64,000 nt of DNA, from the NCBI RefSeq assembly GCF_000971175.1, contig NZ_BBLY01000001.1, positions 173,709 through 237,708 of the forward strand, read 5' to 3'. The notes under the pieces are model-generated. The model was not told the DNA's origin. It did not search any database and was given only the letters and a program-made list of their open reading frames with translations. The translations under genes were made by a program, and so were the position numbers. The DNA comes from Demequina pelophila. GTDB lineage: Bacteria; Actinomycetota; Actinomycetes; Actinomycetales; Demequinaceae. Numbering within the stretch: the first letter of the stretch is position 1; each line of letters opens with the position of its first letter. Below, piece after piece: positions 36,504-45,445 of the stretch.

Positions 36504-37235
36504 GTGGAGGTGATCGACGCGGGCCTGCCGGTCCGCGCGTTCTTCACCACGCGGGCGGGCGGCTCCTCCACGGAGCCGTTCGCCTCGCTCAACGTCGCGA
36601 CCCACGTGGGCGACGACGCGGCGGCCGTGGCCTCCAACCGCGCCGCCGTGTCCGCCCACGCGGGCGCGCCCGTGACGTTCCTCAACGCGGAGCACGGCAT
36701 CCGCGTCGCGCGGATCCCCGCGCCCGGCACGGAGCCGCCGCCGGCGGACGTGCTCGTGACGAACACGCCCGGCATCGCGCTGGCCGCGATCGCCGCGGAC
36801 TGCGTGCCCATCCTGCTCCACGACGCGGCCACCGGCGCGGTCTCCGCCGTCCACGCGGGCCGCGAGGGCGTCTATGCCGGTGCGGTGGACGCCGGCGTCG
36901 CGGCGCTGCTGGACCTGCGGGCGCCCCGCACGCCGCGCGGCGGGCTCAGTGCGAGCATCGGCCCCGCGATCTGCGGGCGGTGCTACGAGGTGGGGGAGGA
37001 CCTGCGGGCCCGCGTCGCGAGCCGGCACCCGGTCGCGTTCGCGACCACCCGACGGGGCACGCCGGCCCTCGACCTGCCCCGGGCCATCGAGACCCGGCTG
37101 CGGGAGATGGGTCTCACCCGCATCGTCCGCCACCGCATCTGCACGCTCGAGGACCCGCGGTTCTTCTCCCATCGTGGTGAAGGTCTCACCGGAAGGTTCG
37201 CGGGCGTCGTCGTCTGCGGCGTGTCGGTCCCGTGA
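36504..37235 (+). CDS. pgeF: PgeF/YlmD-family laccase-domain protein
   Basis: Multicopper-laccase-fold protein (YfiH/YlmD family). Members act as purine nucleoside phosphorylase/adenosine deaminase-like enzymes or correct misincorporated serine in peptidoglycan (PgeF); which applies here is unknown. The 243-residue product has a metal/nucleoside site AADCVPILLHDAATGAVSAVHAGREG (split) and SIGPAICGRCYEVG. The start is uncertain: GTG at 36504 or 36510, 12-18 nt after the ftsZ stop, without a clear Shine-Dalgarno. Conserved position between ftsZ and sepF. A CGCATCGTCC motif is embedded in the codons for TRIVR. Confidence 0.88.
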   Translation: MEVIDAGLPVRAFFTTRAGGSSTEPFASLNVATHVGDDAAAVASNRAAVSAHAGAPVTFLNAEHGIRVARIPAPGTEPPPADVLVTNTPGIALAAIAADCVPILLHDAATGAVSAVHAGREGVYAGAVDAGVAALLDLRAPRTPRGGLSASIGPAICGRCYEVGEDLRARVASRHPVAFATTRRGTPALDLPRAIETRLREMGLTRIVRHRICTLEDPRFFSHRGEGLTGRFAGVVVCGVSVP

Positions 37236-37295
37236 CTCGCGGGGCCCGGGCCCTACCGTGAAGTCACCAGATTTTCCGCACCACAGGGGGTCACC

Positions 37296-37748
37296 ATGAG
37301 CGGGTTCCGCAAGGCGATTCAGTACCTCGGCTTCGACGTCAACGAGCAGGAGGAGTACGACTACGCCGAGCCCGAGCTCGCGCCCGTCACCCACCTGCAC
37401 GACGTGTCCGAGGTCAAGCAGGCGAAGGCCACGGAGCACACCTCCGCCGCCGCGCCGACGGCCGGGGCGGACCTGCCCCGCATCCAGACCGTGAAGCCGC
37501 GCTCGTACAACGACGCGCGCCTCATCGGCGAGGCGTTCCGTCAGGGCGTGCCGGTCATCATGAACCTCACCGAGATGTCGGACGCGGACGCCAAGCGCCT
37601 CGTCGACTTCTCCGCGGGCCTGTCCTTCGGCCTGCGCGGCTCGATCGAGCGCGTCACCACCTCGGTGTTCCTGCTGTCGCCCGCGCACGTCGAGATCGGC
37701 ATCGACGACGAGCCCAAGAAGGACAACACCTTCTACAACCAGGCCTGA
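37296..37748 (+). CDS. sepF: cell division protein SepF
   Basis: Membrane-associated FtsZ anchor that supports ring assembly in bacteria lacking FtsA. The 150-residue product has an amphipathic N-terminal helix (MSGFRKAIQYLGF), an acidic linker, and the SepF core domain with VKPRSYNDARLIGEAFRQG (split) and RLVDFSAGLSFGLRGSIERV. The ATG at 37296 has CAGGGGG upstream. No ftsA is present in this cluster, consistent with SepF as the main anchor. Confidence 0.96.
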   Translation: MSGFRKAIQYLGFDVNEQEEYDYAEPELAPVTHLHDVSEVKQAKATEHTSAAAPTAGADLPRIQTVKPRSYNDARLIGEAFRQGVPVIMNLTEMSDADAKRLVDFSAGLSFGLRGSIERVTTSVFLLSPAHVEIGIDDEPKKDNTFYNQA

Positions 37749-37757
37749 GCGGCGCGG

Positions 37758-37763
37758 TAGTCT
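37758..37763 (+). promoter_or_regulatory. -10 element of a leaderless yggT promoter
   Basis: TAGTCT, 6-nt spacer, then GTG 37770, with no Shine-Dalgarno between. Confidence 0.5.
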
Positions 37764-37769
37764 TCGCGG

Positions 37770-38057
37770 GTGGGCATTCTCATCCAGGCGGCACAGCTGC
37801 TGCTCTTCCTGTTCATGCTGCTGCTGCTCGCGCGCATCGTCATCAGCCTCGTCATGGTGTTCGCCCGGGACTGGCGCCCCACCGGACCCTCGGTGGTCGC
37901 GGTCGAGGGCGTGCTGACGGTGACCGATCCGCCCATCAAGGCCGTGCGCAAGGTGGTGCCGCCGCTCGCGATCGGGCAGGTGCGCATCGACCTCGCGTTC
38001 CTCATCGTGTTCTTCACGGTGCAGATCGCGTACCAGCTGCTGCTCGGCGTCGGCTGA
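37770..38057 (+). CDS. YggT family membrane protein
   Basis: Small YGGT/YlmG-type membrane protein in its usual place between sepF and divIVA; relatives affect membrane or FtsZ-ring organisation, but no reaction is known. The 95-residue product has two transmembrane helices (about 3-29 and 69-92) and a conserved DPPIKAVRKVVPP loop, typical of the family. The GTG at 37770 sits 6 nt after a TAGTCT -10 element, suggesting leaderless transcription. Confidence 0.9.
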   Translation: MGILIQAAQLLLFLFMLLLLARIVISLVMVFARDWRPTGPSVVAVEGVLTVTDPPIKAVRKVVPPLAIGQVRIDLAFLIVFFTVQIAYQLLLGVG

Positions 38058-38090
38058 GCCGCGGTTTTCGCACCAGGCCCCGCGAGTAGG

Positions 38091-38096
38091 TAGAGT
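38091..38096 (+). promoter_or_regulatory. divIVA -10 element and leader
   Basis: TAGAGT, followed by a 57-nt leader with a compact hairpin GGCCGGT-gcc-ACCGGCC (38112-38128) and a GAGGTGG Shine-Dalgarno before the ATG at 38154. Independent promoter for this highly expressed polarity gene. Confidence 0.55.
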
Positions 38097-38153
38097 GACC
38101 TGCAACACACAGGCCGGTGCCACCGGCCCCGAACGACGTGAGGTGGACAACCG

Positions 38154-38837
38154 ATGGCACTGCTGACCTCCGAGGACGTCCTCAACAAGGCATTCTCGAA
38201 GACCAAGTACCGCGAGGGTTTCGACCAGGATGAGGTCGACGACTTCCTCGACAAGGTCGCGGAGACCATCGCCCAGCTGACCCAGGAGCGCGACGAGCTC
38301 GCCAAGCGCCTCGAGGAGGCGCCGGCCGCCGGCGCCGAGTCCGCGCAGGCGACCGCGGAGGCCGGCCTCGTGCCCGCCGCGACCGACCCGACGCCCCCCA
38401 CCCCGACCGGCATGCTCGCCATGGCGCAGAAGCTCCACGACGAGTACGTGGCCGCCGGCGAGGAGGAGAAGCACCGCCTCATCGAGGAGGGCAAGGCGAA
38501 GGCCGAGTCCATCGTCGAGCGCGCGGACCAGGACGCCTCCGCCCGCATGGAGCAGCTCGCGGCCGACCGCACGCAGCTCGAGGCGAAGATCGACGACCTG
38601 CGCCGCTTCGAGCGCGACTACCGCTCGCGCCTCAAGGGCTACCTGCAGAACCTGCTGGGCGACCTCGACCACGGCACCACCCCCGAGACGCCCTACGTGG
38701 GCGAGGGCGAGGAGGGCGACGCTCCGGCCGAGTCCGCCGAGCAGCCCGAGGGCGCCGAGCAGGGCGACGCCGAGGGCGGCGAGCCGACGCAGTACGACTA
38801 CCCCTGGGCGCGCACGTCCGAGGGCGAGCAGAACTGA
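38154..38837 (+). CDS. divIVA: polar growth/septation protein DivIVA (Wag31)
   Basis: Coiled-coil protein that marks negative membrane curvature and directs wall growth. The 227-residue product begins MALLTSEDVLNKAFSKTKYREGFDQDEVDDFLD (N-terminal membrane-binding domain), has a variable linker (about 60-85), a long central coiled coil (about 95-175, with KLHDEYVAAGEEEKHRLIEEG), and an acidic tail. Length and tail are like Wag31 of mycobacteria. A strong terminator follows. Confidence 0.95.
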   Translation: MALLTSEDVLNKAFSKTKYREGFDQDEVDDFLDKVAETIAQLTQERDELAKRLEEAPAAGAESAQATAEAGLVPAATDPTPPTPTGMLAMAQKLHDEYVAAGEEEKHRLIEEGKAKAESIVERADQDASARMEQLAADRTQLEAKIDDLRRFERDYRSRLKGYLQNLLGDLDHGTTPETPYVGEGEEGDAPAESAEQPEGAEQGDAEGGEPTQYDYPWARTSEGEQN

Positions 38838-38849
38838 CACCATGAGCGG

Positions 38850-38875
38850 AGCGCCGCGCCGGACGGCGCGGCGCT
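38850..38875 (+). terminator. intrinsic terminator after divIVA
   Basis: AGCGCCGCGCC (38850-38860) pairs with GGCGCGGCGCT (38865-38875) around a GGAC loop, followed by TTT. It ends the division cluster 13 nt after the divIVA stop. Confidence 0.85.
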
Positions 38876-38933
38876 TTGCCATGTGTGGCGGGCGGGTCTA
38901 GGGTCTATCTACTAGGCAGAATCGAGGACAGCC

Positions 38934-39386
38934 ATGAGTTCCACCGAAGTGACCATCGTTGTGGTCGACCCCGCCGACCTCAAGCCGGCGGACGCGAAGC
39001 GGCTCACGGTCCGCGAGGGCGATGAGGCCTGGAAGATCGCGGAGCTGCGGGAGATCGTGACCAGCCTCAACGCCGACGTCGAGCGCCTGGTCATCGAGCT
39101 GGGCGTCACCGAGCACGAGCTCGACGACCTGCTGCACACCTCCGAGGGCGCCGGCGACGACCAGGCGGACGCCGGATCCACCGCGCTCGAGCGCGAGCAG
39201 GAGATGTCGATCGTCAACAACACCCGCGACATGCTCGAGCAGAGCGTCGACGCGCTGCGCCGCATCACGGCCGGCACGTACGGCCAGTGCCAGTCGTGCG
39301 GCAAGGGCATCGGGCGCGCGCGCCTCATGGCCTTCCCCCGCGCCAACCTGTGCGTGCAGTGCAAGCAGCGCGAGGAACGTCGTTGA
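38934..39386 (+). CDS. TraR/DksA-family zinc-finger protein
   Basis: Probable RNA-polymerase-binding or DNA-related regulator of the TraR/DksA family. The 150-residue product has a variable N-terminus, a coiled-coil region (about 35-90), and a C-terminal C4 zinc finger CQSCGKGIG...CVQCKQ. Whether it binds polymerase like DksA cannot be judged from this sequence; the coiled-coil tip Asp residues of DksA are not clearly matched. The ATG at 38934 lies after AGGACAGCC. TTGA overlap with lspA. Confidence 0.85.
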   Translation: MSSTEVTIVVVDPADLKPADAKRLTVREGDEAWKIAELREIVTSLNADVERLVIELGVTEHELDDLLHTSEGAGDDQADAGSTALEREQEMSIVNNTRDMLEQSVDALRRITAGTYGQCQSCGKGIGRARLMAFPRANLCVQCKQREERR

Positions 39387-39946
39387 CCTGGAGGCCGGCG
39401 TTCTGGCTGTGGGCCGGCGGCGTCATCGCCGTCGACCTCGCCACCAAGCAGTGGGCTCTGTCCGCGCTCGAACCGTACGAGAATCACCCGCTCCTCGGTG
39501 ACCTGCTGGGCATCCAGCTGGTCTTCAACTCGGGCGCCGCGTTCAGCATGGGCGCGGGCTACACCTGGGTCCTCACGCTGGTCGCGCTGGCGATCACGGC
39601 CGGCATCGTGTTCTACGGCCGCCGCGCGCGCACCGGTCCCGCCGTCGCGCTGTTCGGCATCGCCCTGGGCGGCGCGATCGGCAACCTCATCGACCGGCTG
39701 TTCCGCGACCCGTCCTTCGGGCAGGGCCACGTGGTCGACATGATCAACTACGGCCACCAGTTCGTGGGCAACGTCGCGGACATCGCGATCGTGGGCGCCG
39801 CGATCGCGATCGTCGCGGGCTCGCTGTTCGGGTGGCACCCGCTGGGCGAGACCGGGGACGATGCGCCGGTCGCCGCCGCGGGCGGCTCCACCGTGGGCTC
39901 CTCGGACGAGGTCACCGACGGCGACGCCGAGGCGGAGCGTGGCTGA
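39383..39946 (+). CDS. lspA: lipoprotein signal peptidase LspA
   Basis: Aspartyl membrane peptidase that cleaves signal peptides of prolipoproteins. The 187-residue product has four transmembrane helices and the two catalytic-Asp motifs [11 protein letters not shown] and VGNVADIAI, plus FNSGAAFS. A ~35-residue hydrophilic C-terminal tail contains a GGACGATGCG motif encoding DDAPVAA. The start is TTG 39383, overlapping the upstream stop (TTGA), with GAGGAA upstream; no ATG/GTG fits. The lipoproteins encoded later in this window would be its substrates. Confidence 0.95.
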   Translation: MTWRPAFWLWAGGVIAVDLATKQWALSALEPYENHPLLGDLLGIQLVFNSGAAFSMGAGYTWVLTLVALAITAGIVFYGRRARTGPAVALFGIALGGAIGNLIDRLFRDPSFGQGHVVDMINYGHQFVGNVADIAIVGAAIAIVAGSLFGWHPLGETGDDAPVAAAGGSTVGSSDEVTDGDAEAERG

Positions 39947-40856
39947 GACGCGCTACCTCCCGGTGCCCGACGCGCTGGAGGGGGAGCGGGCCGACGCGTC
40001 CCTGGCGCGCATGCTCGGCCTGTCGCGCACCCGCGCCGCGGAGATCCTCGAGGCCGGGGGCGTCTTCCAGGACGGCCGCACGCTGGGCAAGTCCGACCGG
40101 CTCGCCGCCGGGATCGTGGCCGTCGACATCCCCGACGAGCGCGAGGCGGCGCCCGAGCCGCCCATCCCCGGCGGGCTGACCATCCGGTACGAGGACGAGG
40201 ACATCATCGTCGTCGACAAGCCCGTGGGCGTCGCCGCGCACCCGTCGACCGGCTGGACCGGGCCCACCGTGTCGGGCGCCCTCGCGAGCGCCGGCCACCG
40301 CCTGTCCGAGCTGGGGCCGCCCGAGCGCCAGGGCATCGTCCACCGCCTCGACGTGGGCACCTCCGGCCTCATGGTGGTGGCGCGCTCCGACGCGGCCTAC
40401 ACGGAGCTCAAGCGCGCCTTCAAGGAGCGCACGGTGGAGAAGGTGTACCACGCGGTCGCCCAGGGCCACCTGGACCCGACCGAGGGCACCATCGACGCGC
40501 CCATCGGCCGCCACCCCGGACAGGACTGGAAGTTCGCCGTGGTCGAGGGTGGCAAGCCGTCCATCACCCACTACGAGGTGCTCGAGATGTTCCCGGCGGC
40601 CTCGCTGCTCGAGATCCACCTCGAGACGGGCCGCACCCATCAGATCCGCGTGCACATGGCCGCGATGCGCCACCCGCTCGCCGGCGATCTCACGTACGGC
40701 GCGGACCCGGTGCTCGCCAAGCGCCTGGGCCTGGGCCGGCAGTGGCTGCACGCGCACGAGCTCGCCTTCGCGCATCCCACCCAACGGCGCGAGGTGCGCG
40801 TCACCTCGACCTACCCCGCCGACCTCGCGCACGCGCTCGAGGTGCTGCGGGGCTGA
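39939..40856 (+). CDS. rluD: RluD-family 23S rRNA pseudouridine synthase
   Basis: Pseudouridine synthase of the RsuA/RluD group. The 305-residue product has an N-terminal S4 domain (about 16-65), the catalytic motif [11 protein letters not shown] with the essential Asp near residue 140, and [20 protein letters not shown]. Target positions in 23S rRNA are inferred from family only. The GTG at 39939 overlaps the lspA stop by 8 nt. Convergent with hrpA, 30 nt away. The lspA-rluD pairing is conserved. Confidence 0.93.
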   Translation: MAETRYLPVPDALEGERADASLARMLGLSRTRAAEILEAGGVFQDGRTLGKSDRLAAGIVAVDIPDEREAAPEPPIPGGLTIRYEDEDIIVVDKPVGVAAHPSTGWTGPTVSGALASAGHRLSELGPPERQGIVHRLDVGTSGLMVVARSDAAYTELKRAFKERTVEKVYHAVAQGHLDPTEGTIDAPIGRHPGQDWKFAVVEGGKPSITHYEVLEMFPAASLLEIHLETGRTHQIRVHMAAMRHPLAGDLTYGADPVLAKRLGLGRQWLHAHELAFAHPTQRREVRVTSTYPADLAHALEVLRG

Positions 40857-40886
40857 GCCCGCCCGGCCCCGCGGGCGCGCGCGATC

Positions 40887-43800
40887 TCAGCCGATCGCGG
40901 CGAGCGCCTTGCGGATGCGCTGCTCGCTCACCGGCCCGTCGGTGCCCAGCCTCTGCGCGAACAGGGAGACGCGGAGCTCCTCGAGCATCCACCGCACACG
41001 CTCGAGGCCGGCCGCGGCCGCCGCGTCGGGACGGCCCTGGGCGTGGGCGCCGCGCACCGCCTCGTACGCCGCGACGGACTCTCCCACCTGGTAGGACAGC
41101 TGAGCGTCGCGCTGGGGATCGGCCTGCGCCTTCTCGAGCCGGTGCAGCCCGGCCCGCAGGTAGCGCTCGAGGTGGCGGAGCCGGTCCGGCGGCGTCGCGC
41201 TCACGAACCGGTCCGGCACCAGCCCGGCGGCCTGGTCGCGCAGGTCCTGCAGGGTGGCGAGCAGGGCGAGGGACGATGCGCCGCGGACGGCGGCGTCCAG
41301 GTCCCGGGCGGCGGCGAGCGCCGCGGCGGCCAGGCGGGCGACAGCGAGCACCTCGTCCTCGAGGCGCGGGCGCAGCGCGTCGCGGGCGGCCTCGTAGTCG
41401 GCGCGGGAGCGGATCGCGCCGGCATCGAGGGACAGCGCGGGCGAGGTGTGCGCGGCGCCGGGCGTGGTGAGCGCGGCGACCGCGGCCAGCTGGAGGTCGT
41501 CGACCAGCGCCTCCGTGGACCGGTACGGGGACGCCGCGAGCGCGAGCGACTCCGTGGTGGACCAGCGCGTGGTGACGCGCTTGACCGGCAGCGCGAGCTC
41601 GGTGAGCAGCAGGCGGCGCACGCCCGCGGCATGCCGGGCATCCCGGTCCTGCGGGTCGGCGAGCACGCGCAGCGCGGCGCGCGGGCCGTCCTTGCCGCGC
41701 TCGGCGACCAGCGCGGGATAGCCGCGCGCGGTGAGGCCGTGGACGGTGGCCTCGACCTCGGCGGGCAGCTCGTCGCGGTCGGGCCAACCGGTCAGCCGGT
41801 CGACCTCCGCGACCGCGGCGGCCACCGGGCGGGCGGCGGGAGCGGTCGCGGAGGGACGCGCGGCGGCGCCCGCCCCGCTCCGGCCCGCACCGCCGTTGCC
41901 GGCGCCACCCGTGGCGGCGCCGCCCGTGCCCCCGCGGGCCTCGTGCGCCGCGTCGGCCGCGCGCTGGACGGCGGTGCGCACCGCCTTCTGCGCGCGCGGG
42001 GCGAGCTCGCGCTGGAGCGACAGCAGGGACGCGGACTCGGCCAGGCGCCGGCCGCGCTCGTCCTCGACGCGGAAGCTCATGCGCAGGTGCAGGGGCAGGC
42101 GCTCGTCGAGGTCCTCCCACGCGTCGGCGGGGATCTCGACGCCGCGGACGTGGCTCACGGCCCGGGCGAAGTCCTCGCGGAAGGGGGTGCCCATGTCCCC
42201 GGCGCGCACCGCATCGGCCCAGGCCGGGGTGTGCTCGCCCATCCAGGCGACGATGTCCCGGGCCGCGTCCGGTGCGGGCACCAGGAGGCGGCGCACGGCC
42301 TTGGGCAGCGCGCGGATGGTCGCGGTGACCAGTTCCGGCAGCAGGCCGGGGACCAGGCGGTCGAAGCCGTCGGGCAGGAGGCGGGGGAGCACCGGCAGGG
42401 GGATGTGGACGGTCACGCCGTCCTCGTCGGTGCCGGGCTCGAACTGGTACGTGAGCGGCAGCTCGAGGTCCAGCTGCGGCCAGGCGTCGGGGAACAGCGC
42501 GGGGTCGATGCGCTCGGACTCGGGGACCAGCGCGTCGAGCGTGAGGCTCAGCAGGCCGGGATCGTCGCTCCGCGCGTCCTTCCACCAGCGGTCGAAGTGC
42601 CGCGCGGACACGATCGACTCCGGCAGCCGCTCGTCGTAGAAGGCGAACAGGGTCTCCTCGTCGGCGATGACGCCGCGCGTGCGGGCGCGCGCCTCGACCT
42701 CGGCGGCCTCCTCGAGGACCCGCTGGTTGTCCTTCCAGAAGCGATGGTGCGTGGTCCACTCGCCCTGGACCAGGGCGTGACGGATGAACATCTCGCGCGC
42801 CTCCTCGGGGCGCACGCGGCCCCACAGGATCTCGCGGTCGGCCACGATGGGCACGCCGTAGAGCAGCACCTTCTCCTTGGCCATCGCCGCGCCCTGGCGG
42901 GTGGACCAGTGCGGGTCCGAGTAGGTGTGCCGGGCGAGGTCCCCGGCGAGCTCCTCCGCCCACTCGGGCCGGATCGCGGCCACGTCGCGGGCCCACAGGC
43001 GGCTGGTCTCGACCAGCTCCGCGGCCATGACGAAGGCCGGCGGCTTCTTCGACAGGGGCGAGCCGGGGTTGATGGCGAAGCGTGCGCCGCGGGCGCCCAC
43101 GTACTCGTTGCGGGCGCGCTTGCGGGCCTTGCGCATCGCGGCCTCGCGCTGGCCGCCCTTGAGGTGGGAGAAGCTCGACGCCTTGACGTCCGAGTCGTCC
43201 TGCATGCCCAGGTGGGACAGCAGGCCCGCGAGCACGCTGCGGTGGATCGCGTCCTCGTCCCACACGTGGCGCAGGGAACCGGCGGCGGACGCGCCGGAGC
43301 CCGCCGCCGCATCGTCGCCCGGCTCCGGTGTCACCGGCCGGGACTCGAGCCGGGGCATCTCGATGCCCAGCTCCTTGGCGCTCACCCGGATCTGCTGGAC
43401 CACGTCCTGCCACTCGCGCACGCGCAGGAAGTTGAGCATCTCCGCCCTGCAGGTGCGCCGGAACTGGTTGCCGGAGAGGGCCTGCTGGCGCTCGCGGACG
43501 TGCTGCCACAGGTTGAGGTAGGCGAGCAGGTCCGAGGTGGGGTCGGCGAAGCGCCGGTGGAGCAGGTCCGCCTCCTCGCGCCGCTCCGAGGGGCGCTCGC
43601 GCGGGTCCTGGATGCTCAGCGCGGCGGCGATGATCGCGACCTCGCGGGCGACGCCGTGGCGCGCGCCCTCGACGATCATGCGCGCCTGGCGCGGGTCCAT
43701 GGGCAGGCGGGAGATCTTGCGCCCCACCTCGGTCAGGACGGTGCGGCCGTCGCGGGTCGCGACCGCGCCCAGCTCGGTGAGCAGCTGCACGCCGTCGCGG

Positions 43801-45326
43801 ATCGCGCGCGTGTCCGGCGGCTCGACGAACGGGAAGCGCGCCACGTCGTCGGGCGAGGAGGCCACGCCCACGGAGATCATCTGCAGCAGGACGCTCGCGA
43901 GCGAGGTGCGCAGGATCTCCGGCTCGGTGAACGCGGGGCGGGTCTCGAAGTCCTCCTCCGCGTAGAGGCGGATCGCGATGCCGTCGGCGAGGCGGCCGGC
44001 GCGGCCCGAGCGCTGGTTGGCGCTCGCCCGGGAGATGGGCTCGATGGGCAGGCGCTGGACCTTGGTCGCCTTCGAGTACCGGGAGATGCGCGCGGTGCCC
44101 GGGTCCACCACGTAGTGGATGCCGGGGACGGTGAGCGAGGTCTCGGCCACGTTGGTGGACAGGACGATGCGCCGGTGCGAGTGCCGCTCGAACACGCGGT
44201 GCTGCTCGGCGGCGGACAGGCGCGAGTACAGCGGCAGGATCTCGACGCGGCGGGGGTGGCGCGGGTCGCGGGCGCGCTCGCCCAGGCTGCCCTCGAGCGC
44301 GTCGGCGGCGTCGCGGATCTCGCGCTCGCCGGACAGGAACACCAGGATGTCGCCGGGGCCCTCGGCCATGAGCTCGTCGCACGCGTCGACGATGCCGGTG
44401 ACCAGGTCGCGCTCCTCGCCGCGCTCCTCGCCCTCGAGGGGGCGGTAGCGGATCTCCACGGGGAACGTGCGGCCGGTGACCTCGACGACCGGGGCGGTCG
44501 GCGCATCGTCCCCCGCCTCGTCGGTCTCGAGCGGCTCCTCCGGCAGCGGCGGCAGCGGGCCGCCGGGCGCGAAGTGGCGCGCGAAGCGCTGCGAATCGAT
44601 GGTCGCCGAGGTGATGATCACCTTGAGGTCGGGACGGCGCGGCAGCAGGTTGGTGAGGTAGCCCAGCAGGAAGTCGATGTTGAGGCTGCGCTCGTGCGCC
44701 TCGTCGATGATGAGCGTGTCGTACGCGAGCAGGTCCGGGTCGCGCTGGATCTGCGCGAGCAGGATGCCGTCGGTCATCACCTTGACCAGGGTCTTCTCGC
44801 TCGACTGGTCGGTGAAGCGCACCTGGTAGCCCACGATTGCGCCCAGCGTGGTGCGCAGCTCCTCCGCGATGCGGTCCGCGACCGAGCGGGCGGCGATGCG
44901 GCGCGGCTGCGTGTGGCCGATCTGCCCCGCGCGGCCGCGGCCCAGGTCCAGGCAGATCTTGGGCAGCTGCGTGGTCTTGCCCGAGCCGGTCTCGCCCGCG
45001 ACGATCACCACCTGGTGGTCGCGGATGGCGGCTGCGATGTCCTCGCGGCGCGCGCTGACGGGCAGCTCGGCGGGGTAGGAGATGGGCGGCACCTCCACCG
45101 CCTCGCGGGCCGATGCGGCGGCCTCCAGCGCCTGGCGGCTCACGCGGGCGGGGCCCCGGGTTTCGGGTCGGCGGGCTCCGCGTCCGCGGCCCCTGCCGCG
45201 GCCGGATCGCCCGGCGCCCTTCTCGGCGCCACCCGCGTTGCCGCCGCGCGTGTGCTCGCCGCCCTTCCTTCCGCCGTGGCGCGAGGGATCGCGGCGGGCG
45301 GGATCGGGGCTGGTGGGCGAGGTCAC
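40887..45326 (-). CDS. hrpA: ATP-dependent RNA helicase HrpA
   Basis: DEAH-box RNA helicase, reported in E. coli to act on stalled or collided ribosomes. The 1479-residue product is full length. It has a disordered basic N-terminus (about 1-85), Walker A GETGSGKTTQLPK near residue 112, DEAH box IIDEAHERSLN near residue 208, ATNVAETSLTVPGI-type motif V, GRAGR, then the long C-terminal DUF3418 region. Three or more linker segments contain GGACGATGCG-type motifs (for example encoding GDDAPTAP and GDDAAAGSG). GTG 45326 is 6 nt after a GAGAAT -10. Divergent from the RNase HI gene. Confidence 0.95.
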   Translation of the reverse strand: MTSPTSPDPARRDPSRHGGRKGGEHTRGGNAGGAEKGAGRSGRGRGRGRGARRPETRGPARVSRQALEAAASAREAVEVPPISYPAELPVSARREDIAAAIRDHQVVIVAGETGSGKTTQLPKICLDLGRGRAGQIGHTQPRRIAARSVADRIAEELRTTLGAIVGYQVRFTDQSSEKTLVKVMTDGILLAQIQRDPDLLAYDTLIIDEAHERSLNIDFLLGYLTNLLPRRPDLKVIITSATIDSQRFARHFAPGGPLPPLPEEPLETDEAGDDAPTAPVVEVTGRTFPVEIRYRPLEGEERGEERDLVTGIVDACDELMAEGPGDILVFLSGEREIRDAADALEGSLGERARDPRHPRRVEILPLYSRLSAAEQHRVFERHSHRRIVLSTNVAETSLTVPGIHYVVDPGTARISRYSKATKVQRLPIEPISRASANQRSGRAGRLADGIAIRLYAEEDFETRPAFTEPEILRTSLASVLLQMISVGVASSPDDVARFPFVEPPDTRAIRDGVQLLTELGAVATRDGRTVLTEVGRKISRLPMDPRQARMIVEGARHGVAREVAIIAAALSIQDPRERPSERREEADLLHRRFADPTSDLLAYLNLWQHVRERQQALSGNQFRRTCRAEMLNFLRVREWQDVVQQIRVSAKELGIEMPRLESRPVTPEPGDDAAAGSGASAAGSLRHVWDEDAIHRSVLAGLLSHLGMQDDSDVKASSFSHLKGGQREAAMRKARKRARNEYVGARGARFAINPGSPLSKKPPAFVMAAELVETSRLWARDVAAIRPEWAEELAGDLARHTYSDPHWSTRQGAAMAKEKVLLYGVPIVADREILWGRVRPEEAREMFIRHALVQGEWTTHHRFWKDNQRVLEEAAEVEARARTRGVIADEETLFAFYDERLPESIVSARHFDRWWKDARSDDPGLLSLTLDALVPESERIDPALFPDAWPQLDLELPLTYQFEPGTDEDGVTVHIPLPVLPRLLPDGFDRLVPGLLPELVTATIRALPKAVRRLLVPAPDAARDIVAWMGEHTPAWADAVRAGDMGTPFREDFARAVSHVRGVEIPADAWEDLDERLPLHLRMSFRVEDERGRRLAESASLLSLQRELAPRAQKAVRTAVQRAADAAHEARGGTGGAATGGAGNGGAGRSGAGAAARPSATAPAARPVAAAVAEVDRLTGWPDRDELPAEVEATVHGLTARGYPALVAERGKDGPRAALRVLADPQDRDARHAAGVRRLLLTELALPVKRVTTRWSTTESLALAASPYRSTEALVDDLQLAAVAALTTPGAAHTSPALSLDAGAIRSRADYEAARDALRPRLEDEVLAVARLAAAALAAARDLDAAVRGASSLALLATLQDLRDQAAGLVPDRFVSATPPDRLRHLERYLRAGLHRLEKAQADPQRDAQLSYQVGESVAAYEAVRGAHAQGRPDAAAAAGLERVRWMLEELRVSLFAQRLGTDGPVSEQRIRKALAAIG

Positions 45327-45332
45327 CGCGAC

Positions 45333-45338
45333 ATTCTC
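45333..45338 (-). promoter_or_regulatory. -10 element of a leaderless hrpA promoter
   Basis: On the minus strand GAGAAT, 6-nt spacer, then GTG 45326. Confidence 0.45.
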
Positions 45339-45445
45339 CCCGTGCGGCGCGCATCGGACCAATCCGGCGGTTCGCACGCGCCGCGGCGGGCACGGGCGCG
45401 TACCGTGTTCCGCCGGGGCGCGCGCCCCGACGGAAGGAGCGGTTG

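Noticed and set aside
39383..39385. Frameshift in lspA because no ATG or GTG start is present
   Set aside because: A TTG start with GAGGAA upstream and TTGA overlap with the preceding gene explains the frame fully.
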